DNA from: Siphonodentalium dalli
Lineage: Eukaryota; Mollusca; Scaphopoda; Gadilida; Siphonodentaliidae
NCBI GenBank assembly: GCA_032622095.1
Contig: CP136061.1
Location: 13,409,287-13,473,286, forward strand
Direction of reading: 5' to 3'
Length of the DNA: 64,000 nucleotides
Below, piece after piece: positions 23,401-35,167 of this stretch. Numbering within the stretch: the stretch's first letter is position 1; each line of letters opens with the position of its first letter. The notes under the pieces were generated by a model, which searched no databases, had not been told where the DNA came from, and saw only the letters and a program-made list of their open reading frames with translations. The position numbers and the translations under genes are program-made.

Positions 23401-23944
23401 TGATATAGACTGTTGCGTACTGCCTAGATATACAAATAACCCAGAACTCAACAAAGTTATGCGTATCAGACCCAAGAAGACTAGAGTGCAGATTCAAGAC
23501 ATAAAACTCAAATGGTATGTCCTTCAAATGAAGCATGAGTTCTATTTCGAGGATTGGTGATAGTTACTTATGATGGGATGACCATCATAGATGTTACTTA
23601 AGTGTTCTGAAAACGCTCAAATGTGAGTAATCGTCAGCCACCTAGCATTACCCAGTAGTCAGTACGACTTTCTGTGAAATATTTAGCATAAGCAATAATG
23701 TTACCAGAAAAAGTTAATTGACTGTTAATTATTTGTTTGGTCTAATACTACACCATTCCCGCAGCCAGATTATGTTAAACGTTGACCATAATAGTTCTTT
23801 TTTATTTTCGTAATATTTGAGCTATTTGATCAGTTAATTCCTGAGCAGAGGCGCGAACTGAATTGCTTCTATCAAGAAGTGTCAACAATTGTTTTACTCC
23901 TTATAAACATAAAGAATGTTTCAGTAGTAAAAGGCTAAATACTG
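20477..23944. other. no gene recognised; one long hairpin
   Basis: About 3.5 kb without a credible reading frame. It holds the hairpin at 21498-21658, a CCAAT/E-box-like patch near 21190 (ATTGGTCGGCGCCCACGTGG) with no adjoining gene, and a weak tRNA-like segment near 23120-23180 ending GCTACAAGTTCGAATTG that could be a decayed SINE head. Confidence 0.4.
21498..21658. repeat. ~78-bp-arm hairpin
   Basis: Arms 21498-21576 and 21582-21658 pair almost throughout around a 5-nt loop, with a 2-nt length difference and about four mismatches. Long enough to fold into a double-stranded RNA if transcribed. No terminal repeats or target duplication found. Confidence 0.9.
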
Positions 23945-24650
23945 ATTTTGGCAGCCATTTTGAACGATAATTTAGATATTACTAAATTGTTCAAGTATGT
24001 GTCACCAGTCTAACACTTCCGATACATTTGCCGCCATTTTGACTGTCAAGATTGATTGTATGACCATCTAAAATATTTAATATGTTCAAGCACCAATGAG
24101 ATGGAATTGTATAGGTAATAATATCCTGTGCTTAATTCCCTCAGTTCGGGTTCTTTTCACATTGCAATATGGCTAGAAACACGAAGTTACACCAAGATAA
24201 ATTTGATTATGGATTGAAATGGACTGAGACCAAAGAAATAACAAGTTTAATGTCTCAAATGCAGAATAGCCAACTTCACGCATGAACTATCGAAACGAAT
24301 GAGAACCAAATATAGAATTTTCTATAAATTTGCCTCCACTTTGACTGTCATCATAAACCATAGTAACCATTACAGTCTCTAATGAGAATGCATTTTGTCG
24401 GTAATACTTCCACTGGCTTAACTCCTTCAGCTCTGTTCATTTTACAGTAAAATATGACAAGAAACAAAAGTGAGTTCTCGATGAAATATCATACTACGTT
24501 CTTTAAACAAATGTTGTTTAGGGATTGGAAATAGCTGAAATCAAATGGAGATCAAATTTCTCTGACCAATAATCGTAGAACATGAATAATAGGGAAAGAA
24601 ACAACAATTTATCGCCAGTTCCAAACTATAGAAACGGATATAGAAGATAT
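23945..24650. repeat. diverged tandem repeat, ~290-bp period
   Basis: CGCCATTTTGACTGTCAAGA (24037) recurs as TCCACTTTGACTGTCATCAT (24334), and CTTAATTCCCTCAGTTCGG (24132) recurs as CTTAACTCCTTCAGCTCTG (24417). Two units, old. GGCAGCATTTT-like words near 23950 and 24690 suggest further remnants. Confidence 0.5.
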
Positions 24651-24919
24651 GAATGAAAATGTGTCTATTTTCCAAGTCACGTACCATTTTGGCAGCATCT
24701 TATAATTTATACATGTGCATACATTATATAAGATAATGTCTCAAACAAAACGGATTAAACTGACTTAGTGCATATTTTGTAACATGTCAATGATAGAGGA
24801 TGTGAACTCCACACGCACCCAAAAATTGAAGCACATGCCATTCGGAATCAGAATCCGCTGAGAAAAAACTTTAACAGAGAATTTGTACTTAGCGCTAAAA
24901 TTGGCCGTTTTCGTCTGGT

Positions 24920-25260
24920 AAAACGAACAATTACCATATTAGTATTTGTGTTCGATTTTGCCTTATCACACGCAAAATGTTATTTCATAGCTGCGGACAA
25001 GTAACTGAATCATTATCTGAAGGTATTACTATTTTGGTGTGAGATAGATGTTGGGAACAGTATCCTATTTATGATATGGCTGATGATTCGTAGAAATGAC
25101 ATTAGCACTAGATAGCAAAAAATAAACCAAAATGTCATAGTAATACCATTCGCGTATGAGATAGCAATTAGGAACTTGTGGCTTGCAAGGCCCCATTTAT
25201 GATATGGCGGCGGTTTCGTATACATGTCATTCCCGTGTGACACAGTAAACAGTTATCATG
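24920..25260. repeat. short duplication, ~116-bp and ~320-bp spacings
   Basis: GTGAGATAGATGTTGGGAAC...TTTATGATATGGC (25038 on) recurs as TATGAGATAGCAATTAGGAA...TTTATGATATGGC (25153 on). ATTAGTATTTGTGTTC (24938) recurs as GTTAGTATTTGTTCTA (25259). Satellite-like; no gene. Confidence 0.5.
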
Positions 25261-26220
25261 TTAGTATTTGTTCTAAATGTTGCTTTATAACGTTACACGA
25301 AATTGTCATTTCATTGACATACGATTCATATGTGACAAAGCATGCAATGGTGAAGAAGTAGGTCACCCAAGTTAAAGTGACGTAAACATATCTGAACGCT
25401 GTGGATATTTTGTGGGAATAGAGGATACTCTTGCTCAAAGTATTACATGTATTCTCATAAATTGTATATCCAAATAGCATCACAAAACATGATTCCTACA
25501 CACGGATATAAGTTGTGGCTCACCTTGTTGGATTGGAGCGATTGTCATTTTGTTTGTCGCGATTAATCCTTCCCACTATTAAAGAAGTATTTATTTATTT
25601 ATAACTGCGTATACGTCAGATGTTATAACGTGAAACATGAACATCATAAGCACAGAAATAAAAGACGACAATTGGGTTTTACATAGAGATGTGTCAATCA
25701 ATCTAGTGGGTTACACTAACATTTTGAGGACACCTTGTTATCATATCTCCAAGAAGATAGAGATGTTTTAAAGAAATGTCCTCCGTTCATGGTGCTATAT
25801 AACGGTTAATTATTCTCAGTTTAAAAGAAATGTTGCTACGCAGTATATCAGCTACATATGCCCGATACAGAGCGAGATTTTGAGCTGTTTATGATAGGCG
25901 ATGAATCTGTTCCAAACAATGAAAGAACTCCCCTGTATTGGGCAGATATAACCTTATCAGATGCCAGTATTGGAGGATCATGAAAAGACATGTGCCACTG
26001 ACTGCGTTTTCTTTTATCTCAGAAGAAATTATATTTGACTGCACACTGTGACCATGCAGTATTGTTGAACAGGTCTTCTATTCATTTACATATATCTTGA
26101 CAAATTGTAAAAAAATTTGTGGAAACTATATTGAATGGGGCAGACTCAATTGTGTTATAATCTAAACATGATCCATTCTAATATGCATTCCTCTGACGGT
26201 TCCAGGTCCCTCAGTTTGCA

Positions 26221-27144
26221 GTTAGAAAAGCTACTCATTCAATGTATGAAGTCTTCAGAATCGGACGTGTACACAAACTATCGATCAATACGCATTTGCG
26301 ATTATTTGACACTATGGTTTTACCCATTCTTATTTATGGTTCAGAAATATGGGGAGTGGGAGACAACTCCATCATAGAAAGGATGCATTTGAAATTTTGT
26401 AAAATGTTGCTACACTTGAGATCCACCACTCCCAGCTTCATGGTATACGGTGAACTGGGACGATACTCCCTCGATGTCATCATTAAGGTGAGGATAATTA
26501 GCTATTGGATCAAGCTTTTGAACGGATCAGTTAATTCTCTCGCCCAAAAACTATATCAAACTGCCCTCATGATATCCGAAACTGATGGATTTTACACACC
26601 CTGGCTGAGAAAAGTGAAGAGTATTTTAAATGATTGTGGGTTATCATATATGTGGATCGGACAGAACCTCGCCATAGATTTAAATATAACCATATCGCTG
26701 GTGAAACAGAAACTGACTGATCAATATATTCAACAATGGCATGAATCGTGTAAACGCTCCAGTCGAGGAGAAATATACAGGATATTAAAACCGGAATTTG
26801 GTCAGGAATATTACATCTCCGAGTTTCGTGATGACATAAAATTTACCCTAGCTCGATTCAGAACAAGCAACCACTCATTACCAATAGAAAAGGGTAGGTG
26901 GCATAGTACACCCCGTGATGATCGAATATGTACACTATGTAACAACGGCCAAATCGGTGACGAAATTCACTATATGTTTTACTGTCAATCATTATCAACA
27001 GAGCGAAAAATGCTGTTGCACAAGTCATATTGGAATTACCCAAGTCCAATGAAACTAAGAATCTTGTTCTCCACGAGAAAACCATCGATAGCTAGGAGAC
27101 TCTGTAAATTTGTCAAGATTATGGAGAGTCGACTAGTTACTTGA
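26221..27144 (+). CDS. LINE ORF2 C-terminal fragment (RT thumb region plus CCHC-type zinc finger)
   Basis: The frame is open from the insertion junction, before the first ATG at 26242, so the true start is lost and this is the end of a reverse transcriptase polyprotein. The first part has the LFDTMVLPILIYGSEIWG block that follows the catalytic core in many non-LTR elements. Near residue 230 of the ATG-initiated frame comes a C-x2-C-x9-H-x4-C knuckle (CTLCNNGQIGDEIHYMFYC), the C-terminal zinc finger of such proteins. The polymerase YXDD motif and the endonuclease are absent because of truncation. No internal stop, so the copy is young or only lightly decayed. The LINE clade is not determined. 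Not functional alone. Confidence 0.85.
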   Translation, partial: VRKATHSMYEVFRIGRVHKLSINTHLRLFDTMVLPILIYGSEIWGVGDNSIIERMHLKFCKMLLHLRSTTPSFMVYGELGRYSLDVIIKVRIISYWIKLLNGSVNSLAQKLYQTALMISETDGFYTPWLRKVKSILNDCGLSYMWIGQNLAIDLNITISLVKQKLTDQYIQQWHESCKRSSRGEIYRILKPEFGQEYYISEFRDDIKFTLARFRTSNHSLPIEKGRWHSTPRDDRICTLCNNGQIGDEIHYMFYCQSLSTERKMLLHKSYWNYPSPMKLRILFSTRKPSIARRLCKFVKIMESRLVT

Positions 27145-27400
27145 TGAGGTCAGGAAGAGGCCGCATACTATGCCTCCCCACGGCTGTGCCTTGGGTTGGT
27201 ATGGTGTGGGGGTACTCGTTGGTCTTATCCAGTGACTGGTTTACCCTGCCCCTGATAGATTACAGCCAGAACAATATATTTGTATTGAATTGATATATTC
27301 CTTATTCGCCCAACACTGCCTCTGATATTATGTATACATATGTAAACATGTTTTCTTTCAACCATTGATGATGGTATAAGAAATAAATCTATCTATCTAT
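26221..27400 (+). mobile_element. 5'-truncated LINE inserted in R1 copy C
   Basis: The left junction follows CAGTTTGCA (26212-26220) and the right junction precedes GCAAGAATATAAG (27401), phrases that are contiguous in other R1 copies. This gives an insertion of about 1180 bp with a GCA or TGCA repeat at the junction. The insert is coding from its first base, carries a 3' untranslated region of about 255 bp and ends AAGAAATAAATCTATCTATC, a short tandem tail typical of LINE 3' ends. Strong 5' truncation is the usual outcome of incomplete target-primed reverse transcription. Confidence 0.85.
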
Positions 27401-27650
27401 GCAAGAATATAAGTATCTCTTAAACAGAATCGATATCTATATAACACAATGGTAAATATACTGTTAACACTTTCTTCTATGTATCTGCTTTGCTAGCTCA
27501 TTATATGAATGCCCTGATTCCCATCCCCATATGGATATGACAGTTGAGAAGATACAACTGTTCAAGTGACTTAATTTGGTCACCAATTTGTCGAGAACAC
27601 TCCTTAGGAAGATATGGAGTTGGCCTGGGAGATATAGAATTGTATATATT

Positions 27651-28085
27651 CACTTCTTGCAAGCGTGTCACTTTTATCTACACAATCGCACTTGCCGTGA
27701 CACGGAGGGCAGAATTTGCACCGTATGCACTGTCCAACCGTGTAAGTGTTTTCACACGGCGCAATTGCTGGCGATGAGTCATATTTGAAATAAGACAGGA
27801 TGTTTCTCCTATAACAAATATGTTATTTAACGAGGCGCATCTCCTTTGACGATGTATTCTCAACCAATGCATAAGGATAGATTACCAATGGTCGTTTATC
27901 ACCGCTTCTCATCGTCCTAGCCGTTTCCTGCCATAGAATCAGTATTGACCTGTGAACATTAAATTTTTCAAATGGCGGACACATCCGATATGTACAATCC
28001 ATTCAAATCGACACTGTGGCTATGAGGCAGCCGCAGAGTAATCGATAATACGGTCACCGTTTGGTCTGAGTGTTCGAAAATATAT
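27651..28085. other. no gene recognised
   Basis: Between the end of R1 copy C and the next LINE. The short frames at 27544-27788 overlap in two registers and have no domain. Confidence 0.4.
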
Positions 28086-29135
28086 AATTTAAACAGAACA
28101 CACAACTACTCTATACATCTATGGATTAGACATGACAATAATAGAAGTGCACCATGAGATCCTCCTTTGTTCCGTCTATGATCTCGGAATGGAAATCACC
28201 AGAAAGTAGAGGGTAAACTCAATAAAAACACCGTGCTTGCCAAAATGTATACTGCTTGTAGAGCTACAGTAGATATTCCGAAACCGCCACCATACTATAA
28301 AACAGGACACCGAAAACTGAACGTATTACAATGTAGATTACGAAATAATTGTAGTGACCTAAATTTCGATAAACAACAGAATCATATTGCCGACAACTCA
28401 TTTTTCCAACGCGGTCATAATTGTGAAGACGCATATCATTATTATTTTCAGTGTTCTTTATACAACCAAGCCAGGCAATTAATGCTGGGAAAATTTACTA
28501 GATCGAATATCCATGTTACTTCTGTAATCGACCTGTTATTAGGTATACCAAAGATGAGCAATGAATTAAATAGTCGTTTATTTGAAATAGTACAATCTTA
28601 TATTTCGACATCTGGTCGTTTCATCTGAGGCCTAACACGAGCGCAATAATATGCATACTATGTCTACGACACCATTTTCTGATGCCATTGCAGCAACAAA
28701 ACCGCCATCATGTACTTAAGGGTGTGTATCCATGGCTCCGGACCTATTGCCAGGAAATTTACCTTAATAACAATTGATGTCTAGTGTAAGGCATGAAACA
28801 TATTTCACAGATTGCATTTGAATAATCACCATTTCCCCAGAGAAAAATGAAACAACCTGGATCTTATCCTTTTCTTAAAATTTTGAGGTCCGAACCCATG
28901 TATATATCTTTGGCTACTATAACCACCTAAACTTGGTATATCCTTTTCCGATCAGCATACCATCTCTTTACTATATCCTCATGAGCGCTTATGAATACGG
29001 GGAGAGGATCATCAATAAGTTGCATAACTTGTAATCCAATCCCCTGTTGCCACATCACATGTATAAATATATCTAATTTGTAATTTAATCCAATATATTC
29101 ATGGCAACAATAAATATGTTACTACTACTACTATA
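28086..29135 (+). mobile_element. decayed LINE 3' end
   Basis: From about 28086 the translation shows frameshifted pieces resembling the segment before the C-terminal finger (for example a piece starting NRTHNYSIHLW). The open frame 28233-28628 follows, then about 470 bp of 3' untranslated sequence and the tail ACAATAAATATGTTACTACTAC. The tandem TAC tail marks the 3' end of a non-LTR element. The 5' part is lost; the exact left boundary is uncertain. Confidence 0.65.
28233..28628 (+). pseudogene. LINE ORF2 C-terminus with damaged zinc finger
   Basis: The 131-codon frame contains LNVLQCRLRNNCSDLN and CEDAYHYYFQCSLYNQAR, matching the C-terminal finger of CR1/L2-like ORF2 proteins, whose usual form is CxCG-x-x-C/E-ED-x-x-H-x4-C. 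Here the first two cysteines are replaced (FFQRGHN), while the H and final C remain. An in-frame stop or frame change precedes the ATG, which is internal to the original protein. It is a relic. Family membership follows from the motif; clade is inferred. Confidence 0.7.
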
Positions 29136-30949
29136 CATCTCCATCGCAGAAATTTCAACCAATAAGTTTTTGCGTGTGTCCAACCTTTATCTGACATTCA
29201 CCATATCAAGTTTCCACGGTGGCTCAGTTAATAAAACGCATACGTATAAATCGCGGACATCGACGAATGTTATATGTAGCAAAAACGCTCTGACAACTTT
29301 TGTTGTCAGTCGCACATCAAAAAAACAAAACATTATTCAGAAAAATGGTACGAGTGATCGATACTTGTTGATGTCAGAATAAACATTTAAAAACTAGTAT
29401 CTGTGTTCTGTCCATCGGAGAAAAGTTTGCAGTACTCACTGAGAACATCCCGTAATTATTATTCTACATAATCGTATTTAATTTCGCATTTTGACAATCA
29501 CCATCTGCATATTATGCATCAGAAAAGTTGTATAGGAAATATAATTGTTCATAGATGTGAGGACAAGGGAAGTGAGTTGGGACGGCTGACTCATCACATC
29601 TCTCTAATCTTTGGTAAAATATTCAACAGTAAGGAAATTTAAAGCCCGCCACGTCATAATTTGGATATTTCGGGAAAAAGTTGTCAATTTTGCTTATAAT
29701 AGTTTCATTTTGAAACAATTTTACTGTTAGCAAACGGAGACTATGTTTCTGCTTTATGTCAAATATTTGAAATTAAATCACTTTCATTGGAAATTTTCAA
29801 ACTACAACGGGTATTTTATTTGAAATTTCGAGCAGGGTGTTGCTAACACATTTGAGAAACTCAATCCTATAAGGGTTGCAATTTACAGTTGGGCTCAACC
29901 AAGATTTATAAGTCAGAATTCCCCAACGTCTATAGTCACGTGGAATATGTGTTCTCTCGCGGACACTGAAAGACGTGTGTGGTAAGTTTTTTTTCGCTTT
30001 GATGGTTTATGTCGGAACTGCGCACAACAAATTCTCACGCGCATTCTAGTTTATTTAGTAAACATTAAGGGGGAGGTCAAATGACCAATTTTGAATGGTG
30101 ATTTCCATGCAAATCTGCTGAGCAAAAGTAACAGAGTTGCACATACATACTGAGTGTGACTTTGTGTTTTATTGGAAACAACATGTATTTATCTGGCGGG
30201 TCCGCTCGGAACTTGTTCCATTATAATGTTTGTGAAATTATTTTAGAATTTTATATTGATTTTTCTAATGTAGGTCATGTGATGTAATTCCAGAAACAAA
30301 TTCTCAAAAATATAATTATTGCAAAATTTTATAATTTACCATGCGCAACTACCAGTTAAATATTATGTCTGTTCAATGATATACCTGCTTTGGTTTCCGG
30401 AAAACTGCTTCATACACAACGTGTGCTCCGGAAATTTGCATGAAAATCCCCATTAAAAATTGGTTGCTTGACCCCCCCACCACCCCAAGACACGCTGTGT
30501 TATTCAAGGGCATTGTGATACTTTAAATGTGGTGAAGACGGTCGCTTTCTGTAATTGTTTGAAAAAATGTGCACTTGAGAATAAGTTTAAGAAGATTATG
30601 TTGAATCAACGCGATGAATAGGTAAGATACTGAGAAAATTGTGACTTTGTTAATTATAAACGATAACTACTGGGCCGGATTCAACTGTATCAGCTGTCTA
30701 TAGGGAAGATAACTGAGCAGAAGAGTTGAATATTTAACTAATATAACATCTAACTCTTCTAACATGATGTTGCAAATTGCCATATGAGATATCAAAATAA
30801 TATAGTTGGTCTTTAACAAAACACCCGTATACACAAACAGGGCATGCTGTATGGAACTTTGTTTATTAAAATATGTCAGACAAGATCAAATCTGACATAG
30901 CTTGTGGTCAGGTAATTAACTCAAACTACATTAATTATGTTTCGATTAA
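29136..30949. other. no gene recognised
   Basis: About 1.8 kb with no domain-bearing frame and no strong repeat. A C-run (30470-30484) and the poly-T of GTAAGTTTTTTTTCGC (29980) are the only low-complexity tracts. Confidence 0.4.
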
Positions 30950-31135
30950 TTTCGACTAAGTGCAAATATTTGGATATATACCACATAATTGTGAATAACC
31001 ACATAAGTGCAAATGAGTTACACTTAAATATAAATACTGATATTATCGTCTATTTGCACTTAAGTCCAATTCATCGTAGAATTCACAATTATGTGGTATT
31101 TTCACCTAAATACAATTCATTTGCACTTAAGTTCA
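30950..31135. mobile_element. small MITE with inverted ends
   Basis: CTAAGTGCAAATATTTG at left is matched by CATTTGCACTTAAG at right. TACCACATAATTGTGAAT (30979-30996) is an exact reverse complement of 31081-31098. AAGTGCAAATGA and ATTTGCACTTAA recur internally. About 185 bp, no reading frame of its own. Flanking duplication not clear; TTAA occurs at the right edge. Confidence 0.65.
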
Positions 31136-31790
31136 ATTAAACTATATAAGAAACACTACCGTCAGAGATTAAGCTGGTCAGGTGTTGCTCATAGGGCGGA
31201 CTTTTGTGGAAAATGGTTTGAATAATGTCAGAATTAACTGCACAATATACATCTAACAAACAATTAACTAGTTTCTTTTTTATAATTTGTATTGAAACAG
31301 TCAGATGATTTTACATACAGAATGAATGGTCGTATATGTTAGATACAATAGATAATATTCATCTGATACACACATCCAGGCATACACTCCTTCATGCGCT
31401 CACGCTTGCACTCTTACTTACATCAATGGGCATCAAGTGGCTCTAAACAGGCGATCGGGAAATCTTTTATATTGTAATTGAAATCATGATATACAACAGA
31501 GAATGATTAAAAGTTTTATGTCACGTTAAACATGTTATTTTCATTTTTTGTTTCGTTTAGCACGACACTCAACTGAAGGGTGACTATAAGTACTATAATT
31601 GAAGAGAGTAAGAGGTAGAACGGAAACATAAATTCTTAAAGGTAAATGCACGATTCTGATGAGTATATATAAAGAAATGCATGCATTTTTTATTTATAGC
31701 GCTTTCTATTAGGAACCAGTTTTTCTCAAATTCTGCAATCTTCATATTACAACGAGCATTGAATTTGTCACATCGATACCTGTATTGGAG
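31136..31790. other. no gene recognised
   Basis: AT-rich sequence preceding the reverse-strand LINE 3' end. The 3' untranslated region of that LINE probably lies here, but I see no tail that fixes its end. Confidence 0.35.
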
Positions 31791-31795
31791 GGTTG

Positions 31796-32140
31796 CTATA
31801 AAAGCATTGACGGACAGCATGTCTGGGGTGAATTTAGTTCGATATATGTATTGTTGGACAAGCAGTCAAAACATGGTATAATTTCCTTCTTGTTGGTGGG
31901 GAAATCTAGAATAATTATTCGTTTAGAAGTTTTCAAATTAAGATTATTTTTGGTTGACCAAGCGTTAAGCTCACCTAGGAATTGTTGTACGCATTCGCAG
32001 TCCCAGAATATATGTGAGATGTTCTCATTATTATTTCTGCATCGATTACACTGGTCATCAGATCTTACTTTTATTATTTTAAGAAATCTATTTGTTGATA
32101 TTATCCTGGAAGTAATCCTAAACTGTAACCGCTGAAGCAT
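31796..32140 (-). pseudogene. LINE ORF2 C-terminal zinc-finger region
   Basis: 114 codons open. LQRLQFRITSRIISTNRFL is followed by C-x2-C-x8-H-x4-C (CNRCRNNNENISHIFWDC), the C-terminal knuckle of L1/Tx1-type ORF2 proteins. Sequence just upstream, in other frames, continues the family pattern (for example DWTTFNRLPF), so the ATG at 32140 is internal. A relic of the same element as 32560-33080. Confidence 0.75.
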
Positions 32141-32559
32141 TGTATCAGGCGTCGTGGGGAAAGGTAGGCGGTTGAAAGTTGTTCAGTCTATTTCTGGCTC
32201 ACAAATTTCAATTGTCCATTTGCTTTGGGGCTTGGGGGAAAATTTCATAGCATTCAAAATTTTGTAGAAGTCTTGCCCACCCTGTGAATTTCGCAAAAGT
32301 GGAACCATATTGCTGTGTTGTTGGGATTAGTACAACGAGTTAAGGTTTTCGTATATTTTTTGGTTAATGAATTAATTTGTCTGCGAATTGCGTTCAAGGT
32401 CAGTGGATACATTAAAAGACGTGTATTGAGCGGTCTCAGACCGTTAAAGCGACGGGCTTTTTTCTAACAGTGTAAATAGGTCATTTGATATCAGGAAATA
32501 ATCAAGTTTTGCCATTTTAATCTTCTCCTCCAAGTGTATCGTTTCTAATTTTCATTATT

Positions 32560-33080
32560 AAGCCTCCGTGCTTCAGCAAGTTCGAATCTGTCGGTAAGTG
32601 CATCCACTGCTTTTAATGCTTTTTGGTTATTTATATGTTTATAATTAGAAGTATCCATGTTTTGGTCGCGAGCTAAATTCCAGTCCCACAAAATGATAAC
32701 TTGCGTGTTGCCAATATCAAGAATTTTTTTTTGAGTTGAACATAGAAATCTGGAATACCTTCGTTCGGTCCGCAGATATTTGCAAGAGTTATTCTCATTT
32801 TTTCAATAGTCATGTAACTAGTATAATAAAGTTTCCGTTGTCGTCCTTTAATACATTGTGTATATGATAGTCAAAGTTATTGTTGAAAAGAATTGCTACG
32901 CCGCGTGATTGGGTTTGTAAGAACTGCTTAAATTTTGAAGCCCCATTTAGATACATACAATGTATTTTTCCATATCATTCGTAAAGTGTGTATCTTGGAG
33001 ACAATATACCGAGGCATTCGAATTTCGCAAGAAGTTGAACACATCGCGGCGCTTTTCTTTTTGATTAAGCCCCCTATAAA
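32560..33080 (-). pseudogene. LINE endonuclease domain, Tx1/L1-like, broken
   Basis: Translating the minus strand in shifting frames gives the successive hallmarks of a Tx1/L1-type endonuclease: KRRDVFNFLRNSNASVYCLQ with DTHF (the leading Q/E-type block), SRGVAILFNN-like sequence broken by a stop, a VTTIEKMRITLANIC-like strand, ILWDWNLARDQNMDTSNY (the GDWN block with G changed to W), and DALTDRFELAEARR. At least four frame changes or stops. It sits upstream of the matching C-terminal fragment on the same strand. Confidence 0.7.
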
Positions 33081-33354
33081 TGCATGGTCCTTTTCCTATT
33101 TACAGGGGCGTAGCCTATCTATTTAAGACTGAGAACCCATGACATACCAGGAGTTTTATTAAAATACATAGACGCAGATAACAATAAGAAATAAAATCAC
33201 TTCTATATGTTGCTGTATCGTTTGTCCCACTCTGTCACAATTAAGGGTTACTAATGGGAGGCAGATAATCACCAGAAATAAAAAAATTCTATAAACTTCT
33301 GTAACTTTTGTCCCGCTCTGTTCCAATGGTTACTGCTGGGACGCAGCTAATTAC

Positions 33355-33945
33355 CAGAACTTATTAATACCCTGACTCGAATGACGCCATTTTTGACAGC
33401 TTTAAGCCACGCTATTAGACTACTCGTACAATGGGGATGATTTTGTATAAGTTTGGTGGCAATCGGCGACTAAATCAATTCTTATTAAATTTAGTGCCCC
33501 CCAACCTCTCATCCAAACAACACCAATTTGGCATCCTTAAATCACACAATTAGATTCCTTATATCATGGAGAAGAATGTGTATCAATTTGGTGGAAATCG
33601 GCACTAAAATTATTTTTATCAATTTTGGTGCCCCTCCCCTTCCGTGCATCACTGACTCGAATGGCGCCAATTTTGACATACTTAAACCACACCATTAGAT
33701 CCATCTTATCATGGGGATGATTATATATAAGTTTGGTGGCAACCGGCGACAAAAACACTTCTGCCCCTCCCCATTTTCTGTCCCTGACAACAACGACGTC
33801 ACTTTAGAAAAGTCTAATTTGCACCATTAGCTTTCTCGTAAAAAGTTACCCCTGTTAGACCCCTTTGGTGTCATATAGATGGCCCCATGTGAATTTCTAT
33901 AGAACACAGACAGACAGACATTCGCAAATATAGATATAGATGAGA
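33355..33945 (+). mobile_element. HINE-like core array fragment with tail, R1 type
   Basis: Starts abruptly in a core unit (CCCTGACTCGAATGACGCCA), has about three half-units, the AGTCTAATTTGCACC spacer, (ACAG)n at 33904-33920 and the TTCGCAAATATAGATATAGA terminus. Same order as in copy B; the body is missing. Confidence 0.75.
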
Positions 33946-34529
33946 AGACAGAAAGAGAAAATGGCTGTAAAATATATTGTTGAACATTTACAAGAATCCA
34001 TCAATGACAAGAACTCCTTGATGATGGCCACATGTAAATGAGTGATATTCGTTTGTTGTAGTGATTAATGAGTAATTAAGTGGAAGTAACCAATATTTGA
34101 TTTTAGAGCAATCATGTGCATGAGAGTAATTGTGGAAAAAAGAGTTCAAATGAATGATAACTTAATTCCATTGCGGTCCCCATTGGGGCTCCCAGCCTCA
34201 AGAATGCAGAAAAAGCACGCCCAGATAAATTAAAATCAAGTATTAACAAATAATGTATGTACACGTGTATTACTATTAACGTGAAAGCCAATACTGATTA
34301 TTTTTGAATTATAAGTGATTCTGTATTTCTGAGATTACGGAAAGTTTCATATGTTTCGAAGATACCTGTGTTCTGATCAGTTTTGCATGGAAAGCTCTTG
34401 CTGATTGAAAAAGGTATTTGAGTACAAGTAAACCGTGGAACCTTTTAGACAAATTGAAAAACAAAGTACATTTGACCAATGAATAAAATATAAATTGATT
34501 AAGTTTATTTAATAAAATATAAATTGATT
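33946..34529. other. no gene recognised
   Basis: Holds only a direct duplication AATAAAATATAAATTGATTA with AGTT (near 34484 and 34511) beside the LINE fragment. Confidence 0.4.
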
Positions 34530-35045
34530 AAGTTCATTATTCTTCAGATGTTCTAATAATTGGTGCTATATACAAACTTCCATTGTTTGATATCAAAATA
34601 TGTATGATATACCTTATTGAGCCCATTCCACAGTTTAATACCCGTGTATAAGAAACTATTGTGACCAAATGCTTTGACTGAGGGGTTGAATATTTCGAAT
34701 TTCCAGAGCGTGCCTTGTATGAGCAATGGGAACTTGCCGGAGTGAAATTTTCAACCAGGGAAGGCGAGCAGAACCCTTTTTCTAGCATTATCGCCAACTT
34801 ACCAAAGCTCACACTGTCCTTCACTGGGAGCTACTTCACTCTAGCAAATTCTGCATGACCTGTGTGAGATTTATTATTTAAGTTGAGTATGAATGTAATC
34901 AGTCTGTTTTGAGAAGCTTGAAGTCGCTTTTTCGATTTATGAGTAAGACTTGAGTACCAGAAACCACTGGATCAATCGAATTAGCATTGGATGAGTGCTT
35001 TTACAAGAAGTTTACAGCAACTTTCATTAGATATCTTGCTTTCCG
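34530..35045 (-). pseudogene. CR1/L2-like LINE ORF2 C-terminal fragment
   Basis: The minus strand encodes, in three shifting frames, the segment after the RT core: LLKTD-like and HTGHAEFARVK (35030-34840), LPVKDSVSFGKLAIML, LVENFTPASSHCSYKARSG, then after a frame change NPSVKAFGHNSFLYTGIKLW. The LPV..R, ENF.PAS..HSY.TR and G..SFLY.GIKLWN blocks are standard in this position of CR1/L2/Jockey-type elements. Frameshifts prevent expression. The 95-codon open frame at 34537-34824 mixes correct and wrong registers. Confidence 0.7.
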
Positions 35046-35167
35046 GTATTGAAACTTTAATTGAGCATTGTTTTTTTCCAATAGCATGTTCGACCATGTT
35101 CCCGTAATTACGTTATCCGTGTGATCGCGGTTGCATGAACTTCTGGCTCATACCTCTAAGGTGTGAT

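Larger units (their letters stand above)
25361..27650 (+). mobile_element. R1 family, copy C, interrupted by a LINE
   Basis: 25361-26220 and 27401-27650 together reproduce the body of copies A and B in order, from CACCCAAGTTAAAGTGACG through TCTCTTAAACAGAATCG to TTTGGTCACCAATTTGTCGAG. It is 5'-truncated relative to copy B and ends before the 160-bp cores. The gap at 26221-27400 is exactly filled by a truncated LINE. Confidence 0.8.
31791..33080 (-). mobile_element. Tx1/L1-like LINE remnant lacking the RT core
   Basis: On the minus strand, pieces of an AP-type endonuclease (33080 down to about 32560) are followed, after a few hundred bases of decayed sequence, by the extreme C-terminal region (to 31796). 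The polymerase domain that should separate them by more than 2 kb is missing. Multiple frameshifts and stops. Confidence 0.7.
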
